From: PUPG01 sp031323845
Lineage (GTDB): Bacteria > Bacteroidota > Bacteroidia > Bacteroidales > UBA7960
Assembly: GCA_031323845.1 (NCBI GenBank)
Contig: JAVIYP010000056.1
Span: 1-17,143, forward strand
DNA: 17,143 nt
Reading direction: 5' to 3'
In this document: positions 1 through 7,702 of the stretch, piece after piece
Layout of the letters: every line of letters begins with the position of its first letter
Position numbering within the stretch: position 1 is the first letter of the stretch
Notes under the pieces: model-generated
What the model saw: only the letters and a program-made list of their open reading frames with translations
Databases searched by the model: none
What the model was told of the DNA's origin: nothing
Program-made: the position numbers and the translations under genes

Positions 1-38
1 TCCACCTTAGTGCCTATAGTAAAATCAGTAGTTTCCAT
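1..38 (-). CDS. Possible N-terminus of a gene running off the left edge
   Basis: On the minus strand an ATG at 38-36 opens a frame with no stop up to the window edge, reading METTDFTIGTKV. A good Bacteroidota -7 element (TATTTTTG, 70-63 minus) lies 25 bases upstream, which would give a leader of roughly 15-20 bases, the same arrangement as lemA on the other strand. Only 12 codons are visible, so no family can be assigned. The case rests on promoter plus start plus open frame and could be chance. Confidence 0.4.
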   Translation of the reverse strand, partial: METTDFTIGTKV

Positions 39-60
39 AAGATGTCATTAAAGTAATTGA

Positions 61-70
61 CGCAAAAATA
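61..70 (-). promoter_or_regulatory. -7 promoter element for the leftward gene
   Basis: The minus strand reads TATTTTTGCG here, matching the Bacteroidota -7 consensus TAnnTTTG. No clear TTTG -33 box is seen about 20 bases upstream. It points left, away from lemA, so 71-280 would be a divergent control region, in which I see nothing else. Confidence 0.4.
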
Positions 71-280
71 AAGGAAATAGATCAGATTACACCATGCCCG
101 GTGTTTCATTTGCTGGTTTTTTTGGGTCTTACTTGTTTTTGTTTGTATGAAGAACTTTGACGCGATCAGTAAAAGATGAGCCGAACAGGCGCAGTGTCTG
201 CAATGAAAAACCAAATCGCCCTGCATACCTGTGGATGCCGATTATTTTCCAGGGCACTGAAAACAGACCTTAAAAAATTG

Positions 281-290
281 TACTTTTGCG
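281..290 (+). promoter_or_regulatory. -7 promoter element of lemA-htpX
   Basis: The sequence TACTTTTGCG matches TAnnTTTG. Transcription would begin about seven bases further on, leaving a leader of only about 10-15 bases before the lemA ATG at 310. A TTG that could be read as a start codon (286) lies inside this element and is therefore not the start. No convincing -33 TTTG is present. Confidence 0.6.
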
Positions 291-309
291 CAAACTAAAT
301 ATATGTACA

Positions 310-867
310 ATGAACACAGGAACAATCATTTTTTTGGTAATCGCGATCATACTGGTATTCAGTCTGATCAGCATGTATAACCGTTTGGTAAAGCTCAGGA
401 ACCAGGTAAAAAATGCCTGGGCACAGATCGACGTGCAGTTGAAGCGCCGCTATGATCTCATTCCTAACCTGATAGAAACGGTAAAAGGCTACATGAAGCA
501 CGAGCGTGAAACCCTTGAGGCGGTAACGAAGATGCGCGCACAGGCCATGGAGGCCAGCGGAGTGGCGGATAAAGCTGCGGCAGAAGGAAAGCTGTCGGCG
601 GCATTGGGACAGTTCAAAATCGCCGTTGAAGCCTATCCCGACCTGAAAGCCAACAAGAACTTCCTCTCCCTGCAGGAAGAGCTTACCTCAACGGAAAACA
701 AAATATCTTTCGCCCGGCAGAACTACAACGACCAGGTCTTGTTCTTCAACAACAAAACGGAAATGTTCCCCTCCAATATCATTGCCGGGATGTTCGGCTT
801 CAGGAAAGAAGTCTTCTTTGAGATTGAAGATGCAGCAGAGCGCGCAGTTCCCAAGGTTTCATTTTAA
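310..867 (+). CDS. lemA: LemA family membrane-anchored protein
   Basis: A 185-residue protein with one N-terminal membrane helix (about residues 4-22) and a long helical, charged domain. The segment NAWAQIDVQLKRRYDLIPNL followed by IETVKGYMKHE is the LemA family signature, and the ending AERAVPKVSF is also typical. LemA proteins are small membrane-anchored helical-bundle proteins of unclear biochemical role, often encoded beside M48 proteases, as here. I chose ATG 310 rather than the in-frame TTG at 286 because the TTG lies in the -7 element and the extra eight residues are not family-like. Length is normal. htpX follows after 11 bases, so the two are very likely one transcript. Confidence 0.93.
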   Translation: MNTGTIIFLVIAIILVFSLISMYNRLVKLRNQVKNAWAQIDVQLKRRYDLIPNLIETVKGYMKHERETLEAVTKMRAQAMEASGVADKAAAEGKLSAALGQFKIAVEAYPDLKANKNFLSLQEELTSTENKISFARQNYNDQVLFFNNKTEMFPSNIIAGMFGFRKEVFFEIEDAAERAVPKVSF

Positions 868-878
868 ATTGACGCATT

Positions 879-1874
879 ATGTGGGAAGTGATCAGAAAAA
901 ATCAGCGTAAATCGCTGTTATTGATTATGCTGATGGGTGTGGTGCTGATCCTGCTGGGATATGCGATCGGCATGGCCATTGATCCTGAAGGAGGTTTTGT
1001 GGGCATCATCCTGGCGATGATCATTTATTTTGTGATGATGATTGTAGCCTTTTCCCAGGGAAAATCAATCATGCTTCGTATGAGCAATGCCCGTGAAGTG
1101 AAAAAGGAGGAATATCCCCAGCTCTATAACATTGTTGAAGAGATGCGTCTGGCGGCCGGCATGCCGGCGATGCCCAAAGTATATGTCATTGACGACCCCT
1201 CTCCCAACGCCTTTGCCGCCGGCATGAACCCGGACAAAAGCGTGGTAGCGGTGACCACCGGACTGCTTAACATCATGAACCGGGACGAGTTGCAGGGTGT
1301 GGTGGCGCACGAAATTTCGCACATCATCAACCGCGACATCCGGTACATGACCTTAGCCACCGTGATGGTCGGCACGGTAGCCATTCTGTCGCAGTTGTTT
1401 GTGAGAAGCATGATGTTTGGAGGCATGCGCGGACAGCGAAGCAGTGCGGGAAACAAAAAAGGACATCCCATCATGATGATCGTGGCATTGCTTTTCGCCA
1501 TCCTGGCACCTATCGCCATACAGTTGCTGTATTTTTCCGTTTCGCGAAAAAGGGAGTACCTGGCCGATGCTTCAGCGGCGCGGCTTACGCGCTATCCGGA
1601 GGGACTTGCTTCGGCACTTGAGAAGATTTCCGGATCGACACACGACATGCGCACGGCCGACAAATCAATGGCCCCTATGTATATTGCCAACCCGTTAAAA
1701 CCCAAGGGGCAGCGTTTACGTAACCTTTCGAGCACCCACCCTCCTCTGAATGAGCGGATCAGGATATTGCGCGGCATGGGCAAAAACAGCAGTTATGCAG
1801 GATACCAGGAGGCATACCGGTCGGTGACGGGCTCAGCACAGGGAGTGATCCCGGCCTCAGCCATGAAACAGTAG
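879..1874 (+). CDS. htpX: HtpX-like M48 family membrane zinc metalloprotease
   Basis: A 331-residue membrane peptidase. Two membrane helices come first (about 12-32 and 40-58), then the catalytic domain with the zinc motif HEISH at 144-148 (His144, Glu145, His148). Two more hydrophobic segments follow (about 156-175 and 198-220), then REYLADA, whose Glu226 is the third zinc ligand in this family. The C-terminal STHPPLNERIRIL block is typical of HtpX. The family degrades damaged or misfolded inner-membrane proteins with the active site facing the cytoplasm. The length is slightly above that of E. coli HtpX, and all catalytic residues are present. It sits 11 bases after lemA and shares its promoter. 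The ending VIPASAMKQ is plausible for the family, so the protein appears complete although a gene remnant starts right behind it. Confidence 0.95.
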   Translation: MWEVIRKNQRKSLLLIMLMGVVLILLGYAIGMAIDPEGGFVGIILAMIIYFVMMIVAFSQGKSIMLRMSNAREVKKEEYPQLYNIVEEMRLAAGMPAMPKVYVIDDPSPNAFAAGMNPDKSVVAVTTGLLNIMNRDELQGVVAHEISHIINRDIRYMTLATVMVGTVAILSQLFVRSMMFGGMRGQRSSAGNKKGHPIMMIVALLFAILAPIAIQLLYFSVSRKREYLADASAARLTRYPEGLASALEKISGSTHDMRTADKSMAPMYIANPLKPKGQRLRNLSSTHPPLNERIRILRGMGKNSSYAGYQEAYRSVTGSAQGVIPASAMKQ

Positions 1875-1881
1875 CAGAACC

Positions 1882-2145
1882 TGCCAGGCATGGAAGGAGG
1901 CAGATCTGCTCATCATTGACCTGGATCAGCCCCACGCCTGGCCCCACTTTGACATTTATTCACTGATCGTGTACAGCCTTCGCGGCAGTGATGTGGAAAG
2001 CGTAATGGTACAGGGCAGGATGCTCATGGAGGACCGCCGGTTACAGACCATCGACACCTCCATGCTTTACGACGAGGTAATGGCCCTCCGTGACCAGATA
2101 CGGCATTGGTGGACCGCCCGCAGTCGGGCCGGGGCCAGGGTATAG
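1882..2145 (+). pseudogene. C-terminal remnant of an amidohydrolase (methylthioadenosine/SAH or guanine deaminase-like)
   Basis: The frame reads WKEADLLIIDLDQPH from about 1891, then SLIVYSLRGSDVESVMVQGR and a helical tail to a TAG at 2143-2145. The pattern (K)xADLxxIDLDQPH ... GxDVxxVxVxGRxLMxDxR is the C-terminal end of metal-dependent amidohydrolases of the SsnA/TrzA/MtaD type, which deaminate methylthioadenosine, S-adenosylhomocysteine or similar compounds. About 80 codons remain of an expected 430-460. The metal-binding HxH barrel is absent. The frame is closed by TGA at 1864-1866 and has no plausible start, so it cannot encode an enzyme. It begins within 20 bases of the htpX stop, suggesting a deletion that joined the two loci. 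Family assignment is from motif memory; its status as a fragment is clear. Confidence 0.75.
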
Positions 2146-2153
2146 GCCCGAGA

Positions 2154-2169
2154 TGCAGGTTATCCTGCA
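2154..2169 (+). other. Perfect hairpin after the deaminase remnant
   Basis: TGCAGG, a TTAT loop and CCTGCA form a perfect 6-bp stem nine bases after the remnant's stop codon. No T-run follows, so it is not a classical intrinsic terminator, but it could be the former 3' end signal of the lost gene. Nothing else recognisable is seen between 2170 and 2260. Confidence 0.3.
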
Positions 2170-2262
2170 GACACGTCCAAGCTTTCTTTCCGGTTCGTGT
2201 GCCATTTTTCAGAACAGCCTGGTGGCTCACCCGGGGTGTGCGTAAAAAACGACCCGGGGAAT

Positions 2263-2295
2263 TTTTCCTGAATCAAAAAATAATATATCTTTGCA
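2263..2295 (+). promoter_or_regulatory. Promoter of tRNA-Arg
   Basis: TATCTTTGCA at 2286-2295 is a near-ideal Bacteroidota -7 element. A T-run at 2262-2266 lies 19 bases upstream, where the -33 TTTG box would be, but is only TTTT. Initiation would fall around 2300, just before the tRNA 5' end at 2305. Confidence 0.65.
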
Positions 2296-2304
2296 CTCGC
2301 AAAC

Positions 2305-2378
2305 GGCTCCGTAGCTTAATTGAATAGAGCATCTGACTACGGATCAGAAGGTTCCAGGTTTGAGTCCTGGCGGAGTCA
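2305..2378 (+). tRNA. tRNA-Arg (anticodon ACG)
   Basis: A complete cloverleaf. The acceptor GGCTCCG pairs with CGGAGTC with one G-U pair; the D arm is GCTT/GAGC. The anticodon stem TCTGA/TCAGA encloses the loop CTACGGA with anticodon ACG at 2339-2341. The T arm CCAGG/CCTGG has loop TTTGAGT, and the discriminator base is A2378. The CCA end is not encoded (CT follows). ACG, deaminated to ICG, reads CGU/CGC/CGA arginine codons. It is a single tRNA with its own promoter and terminator. Confidence 0.96.
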
Positions 2379-2390
2379 CTTAGAAATCAG

Positions 2391-2423
2391 CCCCTTACAA
2401 AGTTTTTGTGAGGGGTTTGTTTT
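2391..2423 (+). terminator. Intrinsic terminator after tRNA-Arg
   Basis: CCCCTTACA pairs with TGTGAGGGG (one G-T pair), extended by two A-T pairs to an 11-bp stem with a small loop at 2391-2415. TTTGTTTT follows. It starts 12 bases after the tRNA and has the usual shape of Rho-independent terminators behind tRNA genes. Confidence 0.85.
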
Positions 2424-2541
2424 ATATTTGCATACAGTTTGATTATTATTTGCCGCTGATATTTCTTGCTGTTATTCTTGTTAATCTTGTTTTTTGAGAT
2501 GTCGAATGGTGTGTGATTATTTAATGTAAACTAAAAATAGT

Positions 2542-2550
2542 TAGTTTTGC
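2542..2550 (+). promoter_or_regulatory. Candidate -7 element for the outer-membrane protein gene
   Basis: TAGTTTTGC matches TAnnTTTG. It would give a leader of about 75 bases before the ATG at 2631. No good -33 TTTG is seen at the expected distance. The rest of 2424-2630 is AT-rich and shows nothing else recognisable. Confidence 0.4.
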
Positions 2551-2630
2551 GGCCCGTGACCCGGTAAGCGTAAGTTCAAAAATTAAGTACTACGCTGCGG
2601 ATTTCTGCAGACTTCTGAATTGATAGCATT

Positions 2631-3803
2631 ATGCGACTCATTTATTTGATCATAACAGTTTTCTATATTATATTGATTCCTCTTTCAAATCAATGCCTTA
2701 TGGCGTTTCCAGACCCTGAAAGGCCACCGGATAATTTCGAATATGACGTAAATATCCGTCCTGTTTACTATTATATAAGCACCACAGATCGTGATGGCAC
2801 AGAGCACATAGACCGAAGCATCAATCTTAGAGCCCGCTTAGGATTTAGTTATCATATGTCGAATAGTCTGACATTCCGCATTCGTTCCGCAACGCGTTTG
2901 TCCAATACGCAGGAAGGTTTCCGGTTCCTGCTTGAAGATCATACGGGAGGCGGTGGTTCTTACCCGGCAGGTACGGCCACAATAGATGAATTGATGCTCA
3001 GGTGGCAGATCACACCGGAGCTCAGACTGACAGCCGGACGGTTCCAGGGACGTTTCCCGCTGGCCGGCTTTATTCCCAAAGGTGTCGACCGTTATTATGC
3101 AGCCAATCTTGCGATCTCTCACACCGACGGAATATGGATGGAGTGGAACATTAGCGATACATGGCGATTGCATTTGATTGGAAGCCACAACAGTACTGCC
3201 GGAAGTTCTCATGCGGCCCGTTCTCCCCTGCGTTTTGATGCTTCAGGGGCGTCCAGAGTCTCCGGCTTTGCCAACATACAGCACCGCAACACACAAGACA
3301 GATGGGCACAGCGCGAACTCAGCATTTCTGTGACGCCAAAAAACTTTTACAGGGACGGGAAATTAAGAAATCATGTTACTCTTTCCACCCGGTGGATGTA
3401 CCGGGCCGCCTTCAGTATTTCAGGAGAGGAATACTTGCTGGGAGGCGAAGCGGGGTTTATTCCGGTTGCCCCAAGACCTGAGGATTTCGGACTTCAGGTC
3501 GGCGACGACAGATTGCTGTTCGGAAGATCGGCCGTATCGTGGCAGCTGTCTGCTTATGTCAATAACATAGCCGGCCGCCACAGACTGGGTATCCTTTACG
3601 GGCAAACTGACCCACACTGGCTGATTTCATCGAGTTTTGCTCCAAATGTTACCATGGCAGAGCTACGATACCGGTATACGATCACTTCATGGATCAACTA
3701 TGAATTCAGGTTTCGCCTCAGGGATGAAAAATTCAGGCCGGCAGATGCAGACCAAACCAGGCAGATCTTTGATTTCTATACGCGCTTTACGCTAAGTTTT
3801 TAA
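2631..3803 (+). CDS. Putative outer-membrane beta-barrel (porin-like) protein
   Basis: A 390-residue protein with a hydrophobic N-terminal signal sequence (about 1-25, cleavage near NQCLMA). The mature part is rich in alternating polar/aromatic beta-strands with many Tyr, Trp, Arg and Phe residues (for example DELMLRWQITPELRLTAGRF). It ends in FDFYTRFTLSF; a terminal aromatic residue is a hallmark of proteins inserted by the BAM machinery. Glycine and serine/asparagine-rich stretches fit surface loops. I do not recognise a named family; alginate-export/porin-like families of similar size are possible. It stands alone between the tRNA and a permease gene, so context gives no substrate. The Cys in NQC lacks a good lipobox (LSNQC), so I favour an ordinary signal peptide over a lipoprotein. 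Confidence 0.7.
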   Translation: MRLIYLIITVFYIILIPLSNQCLMAFPDPERPPDNFEYDVNIRPVYYYISTTDRDGTEHIDRSINLRARLGFSYHMSNSLTFRIRSATRLSNTQEGFRFLLEDHTGGGGSYPAGTATIDELMLRWQITPELRLTAGRFQGRFPLAGFIPKGVDRYYAANLAISHTDGIWMEWNISDTWRLHLIGSHNSTAGSSHAARSPLRFDASGASRVSGFANIQHRNTQDRWAQRELSISVTPKNFYRDGKLRNHVTLSTRWMYRAAFSISGEEYLLGGEAGFIPVAPRPEDFGLQVGDDRLLFGRSAVSWQLSAYVNNIAGRHRLGILYGQTDPHWLISSSFAPNVTMAELRYRYTITSWINYEFRFRLRDEKFRPADADQTRQIFDFYTRFTLSF

Positions 3804-4192
3804 TGCCTTTTGGCAGACATCACTATTTTTCTTAATAAGATAGGCCTTCAGATCGTTACCTGGATGTTTATTTCTCCGGAATGACAGGCCCTTACGCCCT
3901 GATCATCAGTCAAGACAAGTATTACAGACTCAGCAGGTATCAGGCCGAGGGTTGTTTCTTTGTGAATTCTTTGTGTCATTCGTGTCTTTGTGGTAAGTTT
4001 TTTCACCATAAAAGTATTTACATACGCCATTAACCGCTTCATTTGCGGACACAGGCGTTCAAAAACGAACATGTTTTTGCCTTAAAATATGAATTTCAAA
4101 AATATCACAAAAATAACATAGTGCCTTTCAGCACGTTAAACAACTTGGTACATTAGTTGGAAAACATCCTGAGTAACCCACATGCATGCGCC
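3804..4192 (+). other. Intergenic spacer with a dispersed-repeat copy
   Basis: No credible gene is present. The only recognisable element is the CTTTGTG-rich repeat at 3955-3996, described separately. The minus-strand frame crossing it (3848-4072) is a by-product of that repeat. No TAnnTTTG element is found in front of the permease gene; the nearest resemblance is TGTTTTTGC around 4071-4079, which lacks the TA. Confidence 0.5.
3955..4010 (-). repeat. Dispersed CTTTGTG repeat that mimics a coding frame
   Basis: Three copies of CTTTGTG start at 3958, 3969 and 3986, interleaved with AATT and TCATTCGTGT, followed by GGTAAGTTTTTTCACCA. On the minus strand it translates to TTKTRMTQRIHKET. From memory, very similar tracts (CACAAAGACACGAAG-type) recur between genes in many environmental Bacteroidota and other genomes and are often mis-annotated as small proteins; this recollection was not checked. 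A shorter relative may lie at 6617-6635 (TTTTTTTCACCGCGAAGAC). Confidence 0.5.
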
Positions 4193-6610
4193 ATGATAAC
4201 AAACTACCTTCTCACATCTGTTCGCAGTCTGCTGCGCAACAGGTTCAGCGCACTGATCAACCTGCTGGGACTTGCCGCCGGGTTGTGCTGTGCCATCTAT
4301 ATTTTACTTTTTGCCTATGATGAATATGGCTACGATCGCTTCCATGAAAATGCAGAACATATTTACCGCTTCAACACGCAGTTTGGTGTTCAAAACGAAA
4401 GGGTGCCGCTCGGCCCCTACCTGCTCGACAACCTGATTTATCCTGTCATTCCCGAAATAAAAGAAACAACCCGCATCAGGCAGGGAAACCTTATGTTTTT
4501 GTGGCTCACAGATAAAGAAAACATCCATGTTGACCAGGGGATCATGCTTGTTGACTCCAACTTTTTTTCGTTCTTCACCTTACCCCTGCTGGAAGGGCAC
4601 CCCGAACAGGTTCTGCAGGGCGATCACAGCATGGTTATTGACAGATCGACCGCCAAACGGCTCTTCGGCGACAAGGACCCGATAGGCAAAATGCTCTACC
4701 TGCAAGGAGAACACCCGGTACAAATAACCGGCATCATGGACGACATGCCACGCCAGAGTCACTTCACAGCCTCCATCGTGATCAACGGTGAGACCATACG
4801 CCGCTTTGCACCCGACTTCATTTTCAATCATTACGGAAGCTTTGGCTACAACTATTACCTTCTGCTCGAGCCTCATGCCGATCCTGAACACGTGGCCGCA
4901 TCGATCAACTCTGTTTTTGAAGACGCTGACGCCGAAGTGGCCTCCATGGTTGATTTTATGCTCCAGCCCCTGCTGGATATCCGGCTCCGGTCGGCCCGCA
5001 TTGCCTGGGACATCGACACACACGGAAACCTGAACCTTTTGCGGGGACTTTACGCCATCGCCATCATCATATTGCTATTGGCCTCTGTCAATTACATCAA
5101 CCTTTACACTGCCCTTTCAGCACGAAGGAAGAAGGAGATCGGCATCCGGAAAGTGATGGGCGCCACCCGTGGCCATATTTTCTCGCAAAGCATGACCGAA
5201 TCCCTCATTGCCGTGGCCATAGCACTTGTACTGGCCATCGGAATAGCTGAAATATTCATGCCGCTCATCAGTGAACTCAGCGGCAAGCCGCTCAGCTTAT
5301 CATGGCTGCTGAGCCCGGAGCTGCTGCCGTTGGTCATCATGTTGTTTGCAGTGGTAACTTTTTTGGCAGGCTTTTACCCGGCCCTGGTACTGGGTCGCTT
5401 CCAGCCGGCCGACATCCTAAGGGGCGGCCTGGCCGGTAAAAAACTCAGACAGTTGTTCGGACAAGATGCAAACCTGCGCATCCGGCAGGCACTGATTGTG
5501 TTTCAGTTTGCCTCAACCATCGCCCTGATCATCATCAGCCTGTCGGTGAGCAGGCAACTGAATTACATGTTAACCATCGACAAAGGATACAATCAGGATG
5601 ATCTTTTTCTGATACACAACCCTTATGACGACCACCAGGAAACACGTTTCGACCGGTTGAAACCTTCGCTGGAGCAGTTTTCTTCCATAGAGGTGGTCAG
5701 CGCCGGCATGAACGTACCCACCGAGCGCATTGGAAACTTCCTGAACATCACCATGGCAGACGGAGACCTGGATTTGCAGTCGGGACAGATCAACGTGGAT
5801 CCCGACTATTTCAAGGCAGTGGGCGCCAAACTGGTAGCGGGCAGGTTTTTTAATCCCGATTACGGACTGGAACACGAAAACATCATAATTAACAGGATGG
5901 CAGCCAGGGCGCTGGGCTTTGAAAACCCGGCAGACATTATCGGCAGGGATGTCATCACCCACATCATTGAAGGAGGCATGCGCGTGGTCGGAGTGATTGA
6001 AAACATCCACTATTTCTCGCTCCACGAGTTAATCTCCCCCACGATCTATACAACCGGGCCCTATCAGCCCTCTTACGGCAATATCCTGGTGAGAAGTGCC
6101 CCGGGACAAATGGCCCGGGCGATCAGCGATGCGGAAACCCTGTGGCAACAAGAAGTAACTTTCTATCCGTTTGACCATGCCATCATTGAGTCAAGAAACC
6201 GCGAGCTTTACCAGCGTGAGGAGCAAACAAACCGCTTGCTCCGCCTGTTTGTCGGGCTGGCGTTGGTAATTTCGCTGATGGGCCTTTTTGCTTTATCCTC
6301 TTTTGTAATGATCTCGAGGATCAAGGAGATTGCGGTGAGAAAAGTGCTGGGTGCCGGGCAACAGCAAATACTGCTGATGCTGGGAAAGGAGTTCAGCATC
6401 CTGGTGCTGGTCAGTTCCATCCTCGCATGGCCTGCGGCGTGGTGGATTGCAGAAAACTGGCTCGACACCTTTGCATACAGGCAGGTTCTAAATTATTTCT
6501 ACTTTGCAGTGGCAAGCATCGTTTCACTGGCGACCGCCTTGTTGACCATCACCTATCATGGCATCAAAGCCGCATCAACCGATCCGGCTTATGCGTTGAA
6601 ACATGAATAG
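4193..6610 (+). CDS. ABC transporter permease, two-module FtsX/MacB type
   Basis: An 805-residue inner-membrane protein built of two MacB_PCD plus FtsX modules. The first membrane helix is at about 19-41 and is followed by a periplasmic domain beginning YDEYGYDRFHENAEHIYRF, typical of the family. Three helices follow, the first at about 281-304, with the FtsX signature RKKEIGIRKVMGATRGHI at 311-328. The second module begins around 429 (RIRQALIVFQFASTIALI). It ends with three helices and a second signature EIAVRKVLGAG near 712-722; the C-terminus STDPAYALKHE is also standard. Such permeases work with a LolD/MacB-like ATPase in lipoprotein, peptide or macrolide export or mechanotransmission. 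No ATPase gene is adjacent, so its partner must lie elsewhere. ATG 4193 gives the family-typical start MITNYLLTSVRSLLRNRF; an in-frame TTG at 4157 would add 12 unconserved residues. Confidence 0.93.
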   Translation: MITNYLLTSVRSLLRNRFSALINLLGLAAGLCCAIYILLFAYDEYGYDRFHENAEHIYRFNTQFGVQNERVPLGPYLLDNLIYPVIPEIKETTRIRQGNLMFLWLTDKENIHVDQGIMLVDSNFFSFFTLPLLEGHPEQVLQGDHSMVIDRSTAKRLFGDKDPIGKMLYLQGEHPVQITGIMDDMPRQSHFTASIVINGETIRRFAPDFIFNHYGSFGYNYYLLLEPHADPEHVAASINSVFEDADAEVASMVDFMLQPLLDIRLRSARIAWDIDTHGNLNLLRGLYAIAIIILLLASVNYINLYTALSARRKKEIGIRKVMGATRGHIFSQSMTESLIAVAIALVLAIGIAEIFMPLISELSGKPLSLSWLLSPELLPLVIMLFAVVTFLAGFYPALVLGRFQPADILRGGLAGKKLRQLFGQDANLRIRQALIVFQFASTIALIIISLSVSRQLNYMLTIDKGYNQDDLFLIHNPYDDHQETRFDRLKPSLEQFSSIEVVSAGMNVPTERIGNFLNITMADGDLDLQSGQINVDPDYFKAVGAKLVAGRFFNPDYGLEHENIIINRMAARALGFENPADIIGRDVITHIIEGGMRVVGVIENIHYFSLHELISPTIYTTGPYQPSYGNILVRSAPGQMARAISDAETLWQQEVTFYPFDHAIIESRNRELYQREEQTNRLLRLFVGLALVISLMGLFALSSFVMISRIKEIAVRKVLGAGQQQILLMLGKEFSILVLVSSILAWPAAWWIAENWLDTFAYRQVLNYFYFAVASIVSLATALLTITYHGIKAASTDPAYALKHE

Positions 6611-7070
6611 GGGGTGTTTTTTTCACCGCGAAGACGGTATCGAATGCGGCGGCTTTATAGCCAAACCCATTGCTTCAGCTGCCTCAATCGTTTTTCGACA
6701 CATAGCAAGCATTTTTTTCGAAAAACATGGCATCGAAAAAAACTCCGGGTTCCAGGTAGTTGAGCAATTGCAAGAAATGACATCAGACAATGCAATCCAC
6801 ATCACGGATGCATTGATTTATATATTCTTCTCTTAATATGTGAAGGTTATCCCACATCTTAATGGCTTTTTTACTAAGATATTGAAAACTATCATATTGT
6901 GAAAAGATGGGCGGTTCGTGTTGTTTTATTTGTGTAGATTTGTAAAAATTCGAACTGGCCGTTGAAAAACCCTTTAGCTGTAATGCTGCATGCGTTTAAA
7001 AGAGGCGGCATTAACAATAATCCGAAAGCTTGCATCAGCAACTTCCAGCTTCCGGGTCTGTTAAATATCA
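6611..7070 (+). other. Intergenic spacer with no recognised gene
   Basis: This 460-base convergent region carries only short opposing frames of similar length on both strands, with no family resemblance or promoter, so I do not call any. It contains a cluster of TTTTTCGA motifs (6691-6740), a small inverted repeat ATGTG/CACAT at 6838-6857, and a tract rich in CTTCCAGCTTCC at about 7026-7055 that resembles the GGAAGCTGGAAGCTCGAAG tract at 15020-15038. The start may also hold a remnant of the dispersed repeat at 3955. Confidence 0.45.
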
Positions 7071-7661
7071 TCATCGCGGATACTCCATATACTTCATGGT
7101 TTGTTCTTTTACCCTTGCACCACAAAGCTTTTCGACGATGTGTAAAGAAAGGTCTATGCCGGCGCTGATGCCTGCAGCCGTCATCAAGCGGCCGTTATCA
7201 ACAAAACGGGCGCCTTTCCTGTAGCTGCTTTTGGGGGCAATGGCAATCACGTCATCAACCACGGCATGGTGTGTGGTAAACTCTTTACTGTCCAGCAAGC
7301 CCAGGATGGCCGGAATCCGTGCACCGGAGCACACCGAAAAGGTGATCTCTGCTTGCTCATAGGCTTGCCTGATCCAGTCAAGCAAGGTCTGATTCCTGAT
7401 AACCGCTTTGGAGCCGTCACCGCCAGGGATCACCAATATGTCGATCCCGGGTGCGTTTTCTGTCGAATTATCGGGTGTAACCGATAATCCGTGAATGGTC
7501 CTGATCTCGTCACCGTTTTCCGAAAGGGTAAAAACATCAAAAAGCGAGTGGCCGTTTAACTCATCAGCTACGGCAAACACTTCGTATGGCCCGGCAAAAT
7601 CGAGCAGTTCGACATCATCAAATAATAGTATTCCAACGTTTTTCCGATAAAGTGTTTTCAT
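7071..7661 (-). CDS. DJ-1/PfpI family protein (isonitrile hydratase-like)
   Basis: A 196-residue, probably cytoplasmic protein with the class I glutamine amidotransferase-like fold. The N-terminus reads NVGILLFDDVELLDFAGPYEVF, containing the conserved Glu27. Then come DILVIPGG (74-81) and the nucleophile elbow FSVCSGA with Cys111, followed by TTHHA at 129-133. This layout matches the DJ-1/PfpI branch that includes isonitrile hydratases and the N-terminal domains of GATase1-type AraC regulators; here no DNA-binding domain follows, so it is a stand-alone enzyme or chaperone-like protein. Substrate cannot be predicted. The length is normal for the family. It has its own -7 element just upstream, and the small ORF at 7703-7981 ends 41 bases upstream on the same strand. 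Confidence 0.9.
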   Translation of the reverse strand: MKTLYRKNVGILLFDDVELLDFAGPYEVFAVADELNGHSLFDVFTLSENGDEIRTIHGLSVTPDNSTENAPGIDILVIPGGDGSKAVIRNQTLLDWIRQAYEQAEITFSVCSGARIPAILGLLDSKEFTTHHAVVDDVIAIAPKSSYRKGARFVDNGRLMTAAGISAGIDLSLHIVEKLCGARVKEQTMKYMEYPR

Positions 7662-7680
7662 TTTTCAAGATGCTGTTTTT

Positions 7681-7690
7681 TGCAAAGATG
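7681..7690 (-). promoter_or_regulatory. -7 promoter element of the DJ-1/PfpI gene
   Basis: The minus strand reads CATCTTTGCA, one base off TAnnTTTG, and ends 19 bases before the ATG at 7661. No TTTG -33 box is seen. Its position just after the small ORF's stop suggests that the DJ-1/PfpI gene can be transcribed independently. Confidence 0.5.
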
Positions 7691-7702
7691 CGACTGATGG
7701 CC

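Noticed and set aside
286..309. TTG start extending LemA by eight residues
   Set aside because: The TTG lies inside the -7 element TACTTTTGCG and the added residues are not family-like; ATG 310 fits better.
2106..2327. 73-codon plus-strand frame across the tRNA promoter
   Set aside because: It overlaps the deaminase remnant in another frame and runs into the tRNA gene.
2423..2430. TATATTTG as a -7 promoter element
   Set aside because: It overlaps the end of the tRNA terminator and has no -33 at the right distance; 2542-2550 is a better candidate for the downstream gene.
3848..4072. 74-codon minus-strand frame
   Set aside because: It reads through the CTTTGTG dispersed repeat and has no family resemblance; a known type of phantom ORF.
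4157..4192. TTG start extending the permease by 12 residues
   Set aside because: The permease family typically begins at the equivalent of MITNYLL, and an ATG is present exactly there.
6603..6836. Opposing small frames (77 codons plus, 60 codons minus)
   Set aside because: They lie over each other, neither resembles a family, and no promoter is visible, so neither is called.
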